The notes below the pieces were generated by a model that was not told the DNA's origin, ran no database searches, and saw only the letters and a list, made by a program, of their open reading frames with translations. Positions 51,793 through 60,718 of a stretch of 64,000 nt of DNA are shown piece after piece. Numbering within the stretch: position 1 is the stretch's first letter; every line of letters begins with the position of its first letter. The DNA is from Paenarthrobacter sp. DKR-5 (GTDB lineage: Bacteria > Actinomycetota > Actinomycetes > Actinomycetales > Micrococcaceae), in the NCBI RefSeq assembly GCF_018531425.1, contig NZ_JAHBOI010000003.1:248001-312000 (forward strand), given 5' to 3'. The translations under genes and the position numbers were made by a program.

Positions 51793-53972
51793 GATCTTGT
51801 GGAGACCTTTCTGTGCAGGGGTATGGCCGACCGAAGCAGACGGAAACGTGATCGGGCGCGGATTTTGCCGGCAGCCAGTGCTGCCGTGAGCACCAGCAGG
51901 AATCCCATCAGGGCCCCGGAAGCGATATTGACCTCGGCCTGGTTGCGTACCGGCGTGACCTGCGCGGCCCGGATGATCTCGCCGGCCGAGCTCGGCGCGA
52001 GGGACAGCTTGTCAATCTGGTCCATCACGAGGGTGGAGGCGTCCGGCAAGCGCAAGGCACGCACGGCGTCGCCGGAGGCGACGTCGAGGACGAGGGTGCT
52101 GTCGAAGGCCTGCATTCCAGCGAGCTGCTCGCGCAGGGCGGTCAGTACGTGGTCGCGGCGCTGGGTAAGATCCGCGCTTCGGACCGACAGATACGAGTTG
52201 GCCAACGCGTCCACCACAGCGCGCGCACGGGTCGGGTTGGCGTCCGTGTAGGTGAGGTTGATGACCCGGGTGGTTGCCTCGGCCGTGATCGTTGTCCGTG
52301 CCGCAATGACGCCGGGATCGCCCAGGCCCACGCTCGACGCCGTCCTGGCCAGGGCCGTGCCGGAGAGCACCAATGCCGCTTCGGTGTCCACGGTGGTCTC
52401 TGAGGCGCGCAGGTTCTCGGTGCCGTCGGAATAGAGATACACGGGCGAGGGCGGAAGCAGCAGGGTCGCCTGCGCCGCGTACGTGGTTGGCTCGGCGGCG
52501 GCCTGCGCGGCCCCGGCGCCGCCGCCGGCAACCGCTCCGGCCAACAGCAAGGGCGCGAACCGGCGTACCGGGCGCAGCAGCGAGGCAAGGCAGCGGGAGG
52601 CAGCCGGTCCCTGCCGGCGCTGCTGGTCGCGCCAGATCAGTCCAAGGCCCAGCATGATGGTGTACAGCGGCAGGCCCAGTGTGTCGTAAATGAACATCTG
52701 CAGGGCGAAGAAGAGCAGCAGGGTGAAACCGGCGGCTTCCAGCGGGGTGCGGGAACGCCAGTGGGTTTTCGCCCGGACAAACAGGAAGGCCAGGAAGAAC
52801 ACGGCCCCCACCAGACCCTGCGAGAAAATCACCATCCACAGGTGGCCCTGGGTCCCCAGCGGCGGTACCGCGCAGGCCGGGCAGTCCGGCGTGGAGCCTC
52901 CGGCGATGGAGGCGAAACTGCCTTGGACGTTCCGGGTGCTGCCGAAGCCGAGCACAGGTGAGCCGTCCAACGTGCTTTGGACCGTCCTGACCAGCAGCTC
53001 GCCGCGCCGGTCGTTGCTGTGCGCGCTGTCCAAGGTGTCCGAGGAGAGCGAGGCCAGCGGGCTCGCAAGGAAAGCGGCAAATGCGAGGCCCAGGGCTGCG
53101 ATGACGACGAGGAGCGCCTGGCGGTTGCCTCTGGAGGCAAGCCGGACGAGGACGAACACGGCACCTACCGCCAGCGATGCCCAGAGACCGCGGTTCATGG
53201 AATAGACGATCGGCACCACCGAGACGGCCAGTACGAACGGAGCTGCGAACCGCCGCCACCCGGCACCTTTGCCGAACCAGGAGAGCAGGAAGAACGGGAG
53301 GAACATCGAGAGGTTGCTGCCCCAGGAGTTCGCAAAATCGAACGGCGCGATCGGACGGTACTCCTCGCGGCCGAGGAAGGTTGTCAGGGTGGCGGCGGAC
53401 GGGTGCGTGAGGGTCTGCACGAAGCCGTTGCTCCGCAGCGAGGCCGGCAGCAACGATTCCATCAGGGAGGTCAGCTCGAACTTCGGGGCGAGGACCCCGA
53501 GCAGTCCGCCGGCCACGGTGACGACAAACATCCAACCCAGCAGGCGCGCAATCCGCCGCGACGGGGCCTCCTCCTCGCTGAGGTTCCCGACCCACAGCAT
53601 GGCGACAGTGCACGCTCCGTACCACGCCAGGCGGTAGAGGAAGACCGTGAGACGGTCCGGCGTGGAGCCGGGCTCCGCCCCCGGCGCGTCGGTCCACAGC
53701 ATGGCGGCGCTTGCGACGACCCAGACCAGGAACAGCAGCCACCAGCCCATGCCTTTCGGGACGCGGATCCGTCCGTTGCGCACGAGCTGCACGAGCATCG
53801 GCACGGCCAGGACCAGCGGCAGGAAGGAGGCAACGCCCAGCAGCCACCACAGCGGGTATCCGGCGAAAAGGACGACAACGGGCCACGCCGCACGCCGTGC
53901 GGCTGACCGCGGCGGCCGGCCGCCTGCCGAACGCAGCGCGGGAAGAGGCTGGGGCGGCGCGATGGTCAACAT
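51789..53972 (-). CDS. O-antigen polymerase/ligase-like (Wzy) fused to a Wzz domain
   Basis: 727 aa, first gene of the minus-strand operon. Residues 1 to about 470 have ten or more hydrophobic segments and a large extracytoplasmic loop with NDRRGELLVRTVQSTLDGSP and VLGFGSTRNVQGSF, characteristic of Wzy/WaaL-type O-antigen polymerases. Residues about 485-710 are a Wzz co-polymerase: helix at 485-508, AQATLLLPPSPVYLYSDG, then LTYTDANPTRARAVVDALAN, and a C-terminal helix near 685-705. Fusing polymerase and chain-length regulator would fix their ratio at 1:1. A GGGGG lies about 12 bases before the ATG. Confidence 0.85.
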   Translation of the reverse strand: MLTIAPPQPLPALRSAGGRPPRSAARRAAWPVVVLFAGYPLWWLLGVASFLPLVLAVPMLVQLVRNGRIRVPKGMGWWLLFLVWVVASAAMLWTDAPGAEPGSTPDRLTVFLYRLAWYGACTVAMLWVGNLSEEEAPSRRIARLLGWMFVVTVAGGLLGVLAPKFELTSLMESLLPASLRSNGFVQTLTHPSAATLTTFLGREEYRPIAPFDFANSWGSNLSMFLPFFLLSWFGKGAGWRRFAAPFVLAVSVVPIVYSMNRGLWASLAVGAVFVLVRLASRGNRQALLVVIAALGLAFAAFLASPLASLSSDTLDSAHSNDRRGELLVRTVQSTLDGSPVLGFGSTRNVQGSFASIAGGSTPDCPACAVPPLGTQGHLWMVIFSQGLVGAVFFLAFLFVRAKTHWRSRTPLEAAGFTLLLFFALQMFIYDTLGLPLYTIMLGLGLIWRDQQRRQGPAASRCLASLLRPVRRFAPLLLAGAVAGGGAGAAQAAAEPTTYAAQATLLLPPSPVYLYSDGTENLRASETTVDTEAALVLSGTALARTASSVGLGDPGVIAARTTITAEATTRVINLTYTDANPTRARAVVDALANSYLSVRSADLTQRRDHVLTALREQLAGMQAFDSTLVLDVASGDAVRALRLPDASTLVMDQIDKLSLAPSSAGEIIRAAQVTPVRNQAEVNIASGALMGFLLVLTAALAAGKIRARSRFRLLRSAIPLHRKVSTRS

Positions 53973-54222
53973 AGGCTGACATCCCCCTGGGTGGATTCAC
54001 AAGACCGGATAAAACCTGCTCCCCGGCACGGGTTGTCGGGGGAATGGGACTGACTCTAGCCATTCCGGTACCACCTCCCTACACGTAGAACTACTTGTTT
54101 CCGGGCCTTTTGTGGCCCGGCATACTGCATTCATCCGCACGTCGGGGGGCGCGCACATATTCCATTGGAATTTCCTCCAGAAATACCTCAGTGGGGGAAA
54201 TGCGGCTCGGAAAGAAGGAAAA
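53973..54222. promoter_or_regulatory. Second divergent EPS promoter region
   Basis: 250 bases between the minus-strand wzy operon and the plus-strand PKD operon, AT-richer than the flanks. It contains near-palindrome CTACACGTAG (54079-54088), CTACTTG (54091-54097, complement of CAAGTAG), a perfect 7-bp hairpin CCGGGCC/GGCCCGG (54101-54120, six-base loop) and the palindrome ATTCCA-T-TGGAAT (54159-54171). A frame is open here from 54112, but the real start is placed at 54223 on ribosome-site and signal-peptide grounds. Confidence 0.45.
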
Positions 54223-57200
54223 GTGAAGCCTTTCCGGAGTGAATTATCAGGCGCTGCTGGCTCGACCATATTCCCTCCTGCATTGCTGCGGAACGGCCCG
54301 GCGAGGTGGCTCTACCTGGTCGTGGCGCTCGCGCTCGCGGCAGGCTTCCTGGCGGCGGCTCCCCCTCCGGCCTCGGCGGTTCAGCAAGGGACGCAGTCCG
54401 TGGTGGTCAGCGACAACCCGATCAGGACGACGCCGCATGTGCTCGACGGCTACGTGTCCGGGTTCGCGCAGGTGGGCGACATCGTCGTGGTCGTCGGCAA
54501 CTTCACCACCGTCCGGACCGCTGCCGACACCACCGAGATCCCGCGCACGAACATCTTCGCCTTCAAGTTCTCCACCGGTGAGATCACTTCCTTCGCTCCG
54601 GCCGTCAACGGCGAGCTGATGGATGTGGAAGCTACCGGGGACGGGAAGACCGTCTGGATCGCCGGCGGCTTCTCCAGCCTCAACGGGGAAACGGTCCGCG
54701 GAGTGGCCAAGATCGATGTGACAACCGGGCAGCGGGACCCCTCCTTCGCCGTCAACGCCTTTGACGGCCGGGTCAACCAAGTGATGCTCAGCAACGGCAA
54801 GCTCTACGTCACCGGGCGGTTCCTGAACGTCAACGGCAAACCGCAGACGTCCTTCGCGGGGCTGGACCCCGCCACCGGTGTGGTGCTCCCCGATGTGCGG
54901 CTGGACCTGAGCGGTCCCCGCAACGGCGGGGCCCTGTCGATCATGCGGGCGGACATCACGGCCGACGGCAGCAAGATGGTCGCCATCGGCAACTTCACCT
55001 CGGTCAACGGCCTCTCCCGCACCCAGGTCTTCGTTGCGGACCTGACGACATCGCCCACCTCGGTGGCGAACTGGTCCACCGAGCGGTTCGTTCCGCTTTG
55101 CCACGCCACGTCCTTTGACAGCTACGTGCGGGACATCAGCATCTCGCCGGACGGCACGTACTTCGTGATCGTCGCGACCGGCGCCTACTACGCGGGCACC
55201 ATGTGCGACGCGGCCTCCGCCTGGGACCTCAAGGCCACCGGCGGCAGCCTGCAGCCCAAGTGGGTCGACTACACCGGCGGCGACACCACCAACCGGGTGG
55301 CGGTCACCAACACCGCCGTCTACATTGGCGGCCACTTCAGCTATCTGAACAACCCCTTCATCGGCGACGCCGTCGGCCCCGGGGCCGTCGAACGCGAGGG
55401 GCTCGCCGCGCTCGACCCGCGGACCGGCCTGCCGCTGGCCTGGAATCCGGGCCGCACCCGCGGCGTCGGCGTCTACTCCTTTGTGGCCACCGACACCGGG
55501 CTGTGGATCGGCAGCGACACGGACCGGATCTCGAACTACCAGTACCACGGACGGATGGCCTTCATGCCGGTTGGCGGGGGCACCAACCTGCCGCTGGACA
55601 ACTCCGGGAGCCTGCCGGCGGACGTCTACGTGGTGGGCGCGGCGAAGGATGACAGCGGCGCCGCGGTAACTTCCACCTCTTTGGTGAAGCGCAGCTTCTC
55701 AGGTGCCGCGGTCACCGCCTCGCGCACCATGAACGTGGGCCAGAGCTTCTCCGACACCAGGGGAGCGTTCATGATTGACGGCAACCTCTTCACGGCCCAC
55801 GCGGACGGGACCTTCCGGATGCAGTCCTTCGACGGGACGACCCTGGGGGCCCAGACCACGATCAACCTTAACGGGCTCACCGCGTTCGCCAGTGAGATGA
55901 AGCAGATGACCGGTCTGTTCTACGACCCGGCCACCTCCCGCATCTACTTCACGCTGCAGAACGACGGGCACCTGTACTACCGGTACTACGGCACCCAGGC
56001 CACGATTGTCGGCGCGGAGCGCTACACCGCGGGTGCCAATCTGTCCGGCTTGGACTGGCGGGCGGTGCGCTCGCTCTTCCTCTCCGGCAGCACGCTGTAC
56101 GTGGGCGACAGCACCGGAACCCTCAGCCGCTGGGCCTGGGACTCCGCGTCCGGCCTCCCGTCGGCCGGCACCCGGGCCACCGTCTCGGGCGCCTCCGTCG
56201 ACGGCATCAACTGGAGTGCGCGCGATGCGTTCCTCTTCGCCGGGCCGACCAAGCCGGGACCCGCAACTGCTTCGGACCCCTCGGCAGCCTTCACCTCCTC
56301 GCTGTCCTCGCGTACCCTCGCGGTGGATGCGACGTCGTCCACGGCCAGCGCGCCGCTGAGCTCCTTCGCCTGGGACTTCGGTGACGGCGCCAAGGCCTCA
56401 GGCCGGACCGCCAGCCATGCCTACGCGGCGCTGGGGACGTACACCGTGAAGCTGACCCTGACCGATGCCAAGGGCCGCAGTGCCTCGACGGCACGGGTGG
56501 TGCGGATCAGCAACGACCTCACCGCCACCGGAACCGTGGCGCCGTCGGACGCGTACGGCAGTGCTGTCTACAACATCTCGCCCACGCTGTACTGGCGGCT
56601 GGGCGAGAAAAGCGGGACCGCGGCGGCTGACTCCAGCGCCTCGAACAAGCCCGGCACGTACCGCAGCGGGGTGACCCTCGGCACCGCCGGGGCGCTGGCC
56701 GGGGTGTCAGACACAGCCGGCACGTTCAACGGGTCCAACGGCCTCGTTTCCAGCAACAGCAGCTTCGTGAACCCGACGGTGTACAGCACGGAAATCTGGT
56801 TCAAGACCACCACGAAGACAGGCGGGGAACTCATCTCCTTCGGCAACGCGGCCACCGGCACCTCCACAACCCACGACCGGAAGGTGTACATGCAGAACGA
56901 CGGCACCCTGGTGTTCGGCGTCTATACCGGTAGCCGGGTGCTCGTCACCACAGCGAAGGCGTACAACAACGGCGCATGGCACCACGTCGTCGCCACCCAG
57001 TCCTCGGCGGGCATGCGGCTGTACGTGGACGGCGCCCTTGCCGGTCAGAACAGCACGACGGCGGCGCAGAACTACACCGGCTACTGGCGCGTTGGCGGGG
57101 ACAAGGCCTGGGCGAACGTCACGACGCCGTATATCTCCGGCGTCCTCGACGAAGCGGCTGTGTACCCCTACGCGCTCAGTGCCGATACCGTCGCCGAGCA

Positions 57201-58635
57201 CTACAACCTCGGGGCCGGCACGAACAGCGCTCCGACGGCAGCATTCAGCACCGCCGGCTCGTACCTGGACGTGCAGGCCGACGGCTCGGCATCCACAGAC
57301 ACGGACGGCACGATCTCCTCCTATGCTTGGACGTTCGGAGACGGCACCACCGGAACCGGGGTGCTTGCCTCGCACAGCTACGCAGCGGCAGGGACATACA
57401 CCGTCACGCTGAAGGTCACCGACAACCGCGGCGGCACGGGGACGGTGTCCCGCCAGGTCACGGTCTCCGACCGGGCGGCCAACAGTGCGCCCACGGCCTC
57501 CTTCACCGCCTCAGCCAAGGACCTCGCGGTGCAGTTCGACGGCACCGGCTCCAGTGACAGCGACGGCACGGTCAGTGCCTACGCGTGGAAGTTCGGCGAC
57601 GGCGCCACCGGCCAAGGGGCGACCGCCTCGCACAGCTACAGCGCGGCCGGGTCCTACCAGGTCACCCTCACCGTCACCGACGACGCCGGGGCCACCGGCG
57701 CCCTCACCAAAACGGTGAGCGTCACGGCTCCGGCGGCAAACCAGGCACCAACGGCCAAGTTTTCAGCGTCCACGGCCGGTCTGAGCGTCGACGTCGACGG
57801 CTCCGCTTCCACCGACGCGGACGGGACCGTGGCGGCCTACGCCTGGGACTTCGGTGACGGAGCAAAGGCAACGGGGGTGAAGGCCTCGCACAGTTACGCA
57901 GCGGCGGGCACCTACACGGTGAAGCTGACCGCGACCGACGACGCCGGAGCCACCGGAACAACGTCGCAGGCAGTGACGGTCGCGGCGCCGTCCGCGGCAG
58001 CCGTGAGCTTCCGCTCCGGGGCGCAGACCAACGTCAACAGCACTGCGCCAACCGTCACCGTGCCATCCGATGTGGCGGCCGGCGACGCCTTGCTCCTGAT
58101 CGCCACGGTGAATACGACGTCGAGCACGGCGGCCGACCCGACCGGCGTCACTGGCTGGCGGCTTGTGGACAGCAAGGCGGCAGGGACGATGCAGACCGTG
58201 CTCTGGGTGAAGACAGCCGCGGCCGGGGACGCGGGCAAAGCCCTGACCGTGCCATTGAGTGCGATCGCCAAAGTCTCGCTCCAGCTCGCCGCCTACCACG
58301 GCATCACCGGGCCGAACTGGCTCGCCACCTCGGCTTCGGCCATTGACCAGACGCTGGGCACATCCCATTCCACCCCGCAGGTCACGGTGCCGGCGGCCGG
58401 CAGCACGCTGGTCTCCTTCTGGGCGGACAAGACCAGCGTGGATGACAGCTGGACGCTTGACCCGCGGGTTACCGTCCGGGGCACCACCGGAGGGACCGGC
58501 GGCGGCCAGCTCGTCACGGCGTTCGGGGACACCGCCCCGGTGAGCGCCGGCGCCGCAGGAAATCTCGCCGCCACCCTCGGCACGGCGTCCGCCAAGGTCG
58601 CGCTGTGGAGCATCGTCCTGCAGCCGGGTTCGTAG
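54223..58635 (+). CDS. Large secreted PKD/LamG domain protein
   Basis: 1470 aa from the GTG at 54223, with GAAGGA 6 bases upstream. The signal peptide spans a basic N-terminus and the hydrophobic run near 28-47, with likely cleavage after PPPASA. Residues about 55-660 look like a beta-propeller-type region with recurring VxGNFT and NGKLYVTGRF blades. One PKD domain (about 685-765, WDFGDGAKASG), a LamG/concanavalin-like domain (about 789-996, YWRLGEKSG to GVLDEAAVYPYAL), three tandem PKD domains (about 1002-1256, each with FGDG) and a C-terminal beta domain of about 210 residues follow. No LPXTG or membrane anchor is visible. It is probably an extracellular matrix or polysaccharide-binding protein of the locus. 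Confidence 0.88.
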   Translation: MKPFRSELSGAAGSTIFPPALLRNGPARWLYLVVALALAAGFLAAAPPPASAVQQGTQSVVVSDNPIRTTPHVLDGYVSGFAQVGDIVVVVGNFTTVRTAADTTEIPRTNIFAFKFSTGEITSFAPAVNGELMDVEATGDGKTVWIAGGFSSLNGETVRGVAKIDVTTGQRDPSFAVNAFDGRVNQVMLSNGKLYVTGRFLNVNGKPQTSFAGLDPATGVVLPDVRLDLSGPRNGGALSIMRADITADGSKMVAIGNFTSVNGLSRTQVFVADLTTSPTSVANWSTERFVPLCHATSFDSYVRDISISPDGTYFVIVATGAYYAGTMCDAASAWDLKATGGSLQPKWVDYTGGDTTNRVAVTNTAVYIGGHFSYLNNPFIGDAVGPGAVEREGLAALDPRTGLPLAWNPGRTRGVGVYSFVATDTGLWIGSDTDRISNYQYHGRMAFMPVGGGTNLPLDNSGSLPADVYVVGAAKDDSGAAVTSTSLVKRSFSGAAVTASRTMNVGQSFSDTRGAFMIDGNLFTAHADGTFRMQSFDGTTLGAQTTINLNGLTAFASEMKQMTGLFYDPATSRIYFTLQNDGHLYYRYYGTQATIVGAERYTAGANLSGLDWRAVRSLFLSGSTLYVGDSTGTLSRWAWDSASGLPSAGTRATVSGASVDGINWSARDAFLFAGPTKPGPATASDPSAAFTSSLSSRTLAVDATSSTASAPLSSFAWDFGDGAKASGRTASHAYAALGTYTVKLTLTDAKGRSASTARVVRISNDLTATGTVAPSDAYGSAVYNISPTLYWRLGEKSGTAAADSSASNKPGTYRSGVTLGTAGALAGVSDTAGTFNGSNGLVSSNSSFVNPTVYSTEIWFKTTTKTGGELISFGNAATGTSTTHDRKVYMQNDGTLVFGVYTGSRVLVTTAKAYNNGAWHHVVATQSSAGMRLYVDGALAGQNSTTAAQNYTGYWRVGGDKAWANVTTPYISGVLDEAAVYPYALSADTVAEHYNLGAGTNSAPTAAFSTAGSYLDVQADGSASTDTDGTISSYAWTFGDGTTGTGVLASHSYAAAGTYTVTLKVTDNRGGTGTVSRQVTVSDRAANSAPTASFTASAKDLAVQFDGTGSSDSDGTVSAYAWKFGDGATGQGATASHSYSAAGSYQVTLTVTDDAGATGALTKTVSVTAPAANQAPTAKFSASTAGLSVDVDGSASTDADGTVAAYAWDFGDGAKATGVKASHSYAAAGTYTVKLTATDDAGATGTTSQAVTVAAPSAAAVSFRSGAQTNVNSTAPTVTVPSDVAAGDALLLIATVNTTSSTAADPTGVTGWRLVDSKAAGTMQTVLWVKTAAAGDAGKALTVPLSAIAKVSLQLAAYHGITGPNWLATSASAIDQTLGTSHSTPQVTVPAAGSTLVSFWADKTSVDDSWTLDPRVTVRGTTGGTGGGQLVTAFGDTAPVSAGAAGNLAATLGTASAKVALWSIVLQPGS

Positions 58636-58646
58636 CCGCGACCGGC

Positions 58647-58692
58647 AGTGCCAGCCAGGAAAGTGCCAGCCGGGAAAGATGCCAGCCAGGAA
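58647..58692. repeat. Three tandem 15-16 bp repeats
   Basis: AGTGCCAGCCAGGAA (58647-58661), AGTGCCAGCCGGGAA (58662-58676) and AGATGCCAGCCAGGAA (58677-58692) lie between the PKD gene and the small secreted protein gene. They supply several GGAA/GGAAA stretches before the next start; a regulatory role is not evident. Confidence 0.8.
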
Positions 58693-58714
58693 AGAAGAGC
58701 AAGGAAGGCAGATC

Positions 58715-59290
58715 ATGGGTAGGAACCGCACTGCAGTCGCCGTGGCGTTGGTGGTCGCTGCTACAGCCTCCGGGGGAGCCTGGCTCGCCTCCGCTGCTCC
58801 CGAGCAGCCCCCGGCCGCCGCTGGCGCCGTTGTCCCTGTGTCCGGCGGGGCGGCCCCCACCCTCCCGGCCCGGACCTCCGGGACGGCCCCGGGGCAGCCT
58901 TCGGCGGCGTCCGGGGCAGCCTCGGGGTCGGCGGCCGGGGACAAGTCGGCGGCCGGGGGAGCGAAGGCCGCAGCTGTCCCGCCGCATACCGTCTCAACCT
59001 GCGCGTCGGTGCGCCGCACGCTGATTTCGTTCAGCGCGGCCGGCAGCAAGGCGGGTCCGGACGGGCTGCCGGACCTGCTGGGCGGCCTGGACGAATTCTC
59101 GGCCAACGTCGAAGCGCTGGCCCGCAGCGACGCAGCCCTCGCCCCGGTGGTGAGCGGCATCAGCGACGTGCGCCGCCAATGGAGCACAGCTGCCTCCGCG
59201 GCTGCCGATTCCCGCACCGCCCCGGACGCGTCCGCCCGGCCGGGAATCACCACTCTCCAGAAGCTGGCCGGCTCACTGCCCTGCCGCTAG
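58715..59290 (+). CDS. Small secreted protein of unknown function
   Basis: 191 aa from the ATG at 58715, with AAGGAAGG upstream; the frame opens at 58679 within tandem repeats. N-terminal signal peptide (GRNRTAVAVALVVAATASGG). Residues about 28-85 are a low-complexity Ala/Gly/Pro/Ser region, then a conserved-looking helical part with HTVSTCASVRRTLISFSAAG and a terminal SLPCR; the two cysteines could form a disulfide. Not recognised. Its place between the PKD protein and the cytidylyltransferase fusion suggests an exported accessory factor of the polysaccharide. Confidence 0.75.
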   Translation: MGRNRTAVAVALVVAATASGGAWLASAAPEQPPAAAGAVVPVSGGAAPTLPARTSGTAPGQPSAASGAASGSAAGDKSAAGGAKAAAVPPHTVSTCASVRRTLISFSAAGSKAGPDGLPDLLGGLDEFSANVEALARSDAALAPVVSGISDVRRQWSTAASAAADSRTAPDASARPGITTLQKLAGSLPCR

Positions 59291-59317
59291 CGGCACCAAA
59301 CGGAAACGAGGGGGACG

Positions 59318-60718
59318 ATGAAAGAGAACGACAAGCCGGTCAAGGTCATCACCTACGGCACTTTCGACCTGCTGCACGAGGGCCACCTGCGGCTGCTGCG
59401 GCGCGCCAAGGCGCTGGGGGACCACCTCATCGTCGGGGTCACCAGCGACCAGTTCGACGCCAACCGGGGCAAGCTGAACGTCCGCGACAGCCTCATGGTC
59501 CGCATCTCCAAGGTCCAGGCCACCGGCCTGGCCGACGAGATCATCATCGAGGACTATGACGGCCAAAAGGTCAACGACATCCAGCAATACGGCGCGGCGA
59601 TCTTCGCCATCGGCTCGGACTGGGAAGGCAAGTTCGACTACCTCGCGGACTACTGCCGCGTCGTCTACCTCGAGCGCACCGCCGGCGTTTCCAGCACGCA
59701 GCTGAGGGCCGAGACTCTGGGCATCACGCGGCTCGGGATCGCCGGGACCGGCAGCATCGCCGACCGGTTCGTTGCGGAGGCCCTGCGCGTGAGCGGACTG
59801 GAGCTTGAAGCGGTCGCCGGTTCCGACCCGCAGCAGGCCCGGACCTTCGCGGAGCGGAACGGCATCCCCCGTGCCTGCGCCGATTACGGCGACCTGCTGG
59901 CGACCGTCGACGCCGTGTACCTGTGCGGGCCGAACGAGCAGCACTTCGAGCAGGCGAAGCAGGCGCTGGAGAGCGGCGTGCACGTGCTCTGCGAGAAGCC
60001 CTTCACCCTGTCCGCGGAGGAGAGTTGCTATCTTTACGCGCTTGCCGAAGAGCGCGGCCTGGTACTGCTGGAAGCCATCAAGACGGCCTACTGCCCGGGC
60101 TTCATCCGGCTCGTCGCCCTGGCCCGCAGCGGGGTGATCGGCCGGATCCAGTGCGTGGATGCGACCTTCACGAAACTCGCACTCCCCGGCGCGCCCGAAC
60201 TCGCGCCGCCCTACGGCGGGAGCGTGACGGAGCTGGCCAGCTACCCGCTGTTGGCCATCTCCAAGATCCTCGATTGTGCCCCTGACACGGTCAGTTTCGA
60301 CTCGTTCGGGCTCGATGAAGGCGTGGACGGGTTCACCAGGATCAGCTTCCGCTACCCCTCCGCCATCGCCTCCGCCACGGTGGCCATCGGCGCCAAAAGC
60401 GAAGGCCACCTGAACATCAGCGGCACCGGGGGCAGCATTTACGTCCCGGCGCCGTGGTGGAAGACCACCGATGTCCTCGTGCGGTTCGAGGACCCGAGCC
60501 GGAACCAGGAACTGCGGTTCCCCTACGCCGGCGACGGTCTGCGCTACGAAATCGCCGAATTCGTCTCGATGATCCGCGACGGGCGGGGGGCCTCCTACAA
60601 GCTGCGGGCCAAGGATTCCGCGTTCATCGCCGGCATCATCGGCCGGTTCCGCGGCTCTGGCGGCCGTTTCGATGTGGTGCCCGGCTCTGTCACGGTCCCG
60701 CTGGCGGCCGCCGGATGA
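59318..60718 (+). CDS. Cytidylyltransferase (TagD-like) fused to a Gfo/Idh/MocA oxidoreductase
   Basis: 466 aa with GGGGG upstream. Residues 1-135 are a glycerol-3-phosphate cytidylyltransferase-like domain: [17 protein letters not shown] with the HxGH motif (20-23) and [11 protein letters not shown]. Residues about 137-466 are a Gfo/Idh/MocA NAD(P)-dependent oxidoreductase: [13 protein letters not shown] for nucleotide binding and [10 protein letters not shown] for the conserved catalytic Lys region. The fusion can couple reduction of a keto- or aldose-phosphate with CTP activation, giving CDP-glycerol or another CDP-polyol. The obvious user is the CDP-glycerol transferase at 47547. Overlaps the next gene by 4 bp. 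Confidence 0.88.
   Translation: MKENDKPVKVITYGTFDLLHEGHLRLLRRAKALGDHLIVGVTSDQFDANRGKLNVRDSLMVRISKVQATGLADEIIIEDYDGQKVNDIQQYGAAIFAIGSDWEGKFDYLADYCRVVYLERTAGVSSTQLRAETLGITRLGIAGTGSIADRFVAEALRVSGLELEAVAGSDPQQARTFAERNGIPRACADYGDLLATVDAVYLCGPNEQHFEQAKQALESGVHVLCEKPFTLSAEESCYLYALAEERGLVLLEAIKTAYCPGFIRLVALARSGVIGRIQCVDATFTKLALPGAPELAPPYGGSVTELASYPLLAISKILDCAPDTVSFDSFGLDEGVDGFTRISFRYPSAIASATVAIGAKSEGHLNISGTGGSIYVPAPWWKTTDVLVRFEDPSRNQELRFPYAGDGLRYEIAEFVSMIRDGRGASYKLRAKDSAFIAGIIGRFRGSGGRFDVVPGSVTVPLAAAG

Noticed and set aside
52012-54063. 683-aa minus-strand open frame overlapping the Wzy-Wzz gene
   Set aside because: The alternative frame (51789-53972) has membrane helices and Wzy/Wzz signatures; this one has none.
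54112-54222. Earlier ATG start (54112) of the PKD protein
   Set aside because: It lacks a ribosome site, spans the hairpin and palindrome, and places 37 residues before the basic end of a normal signal peptide.
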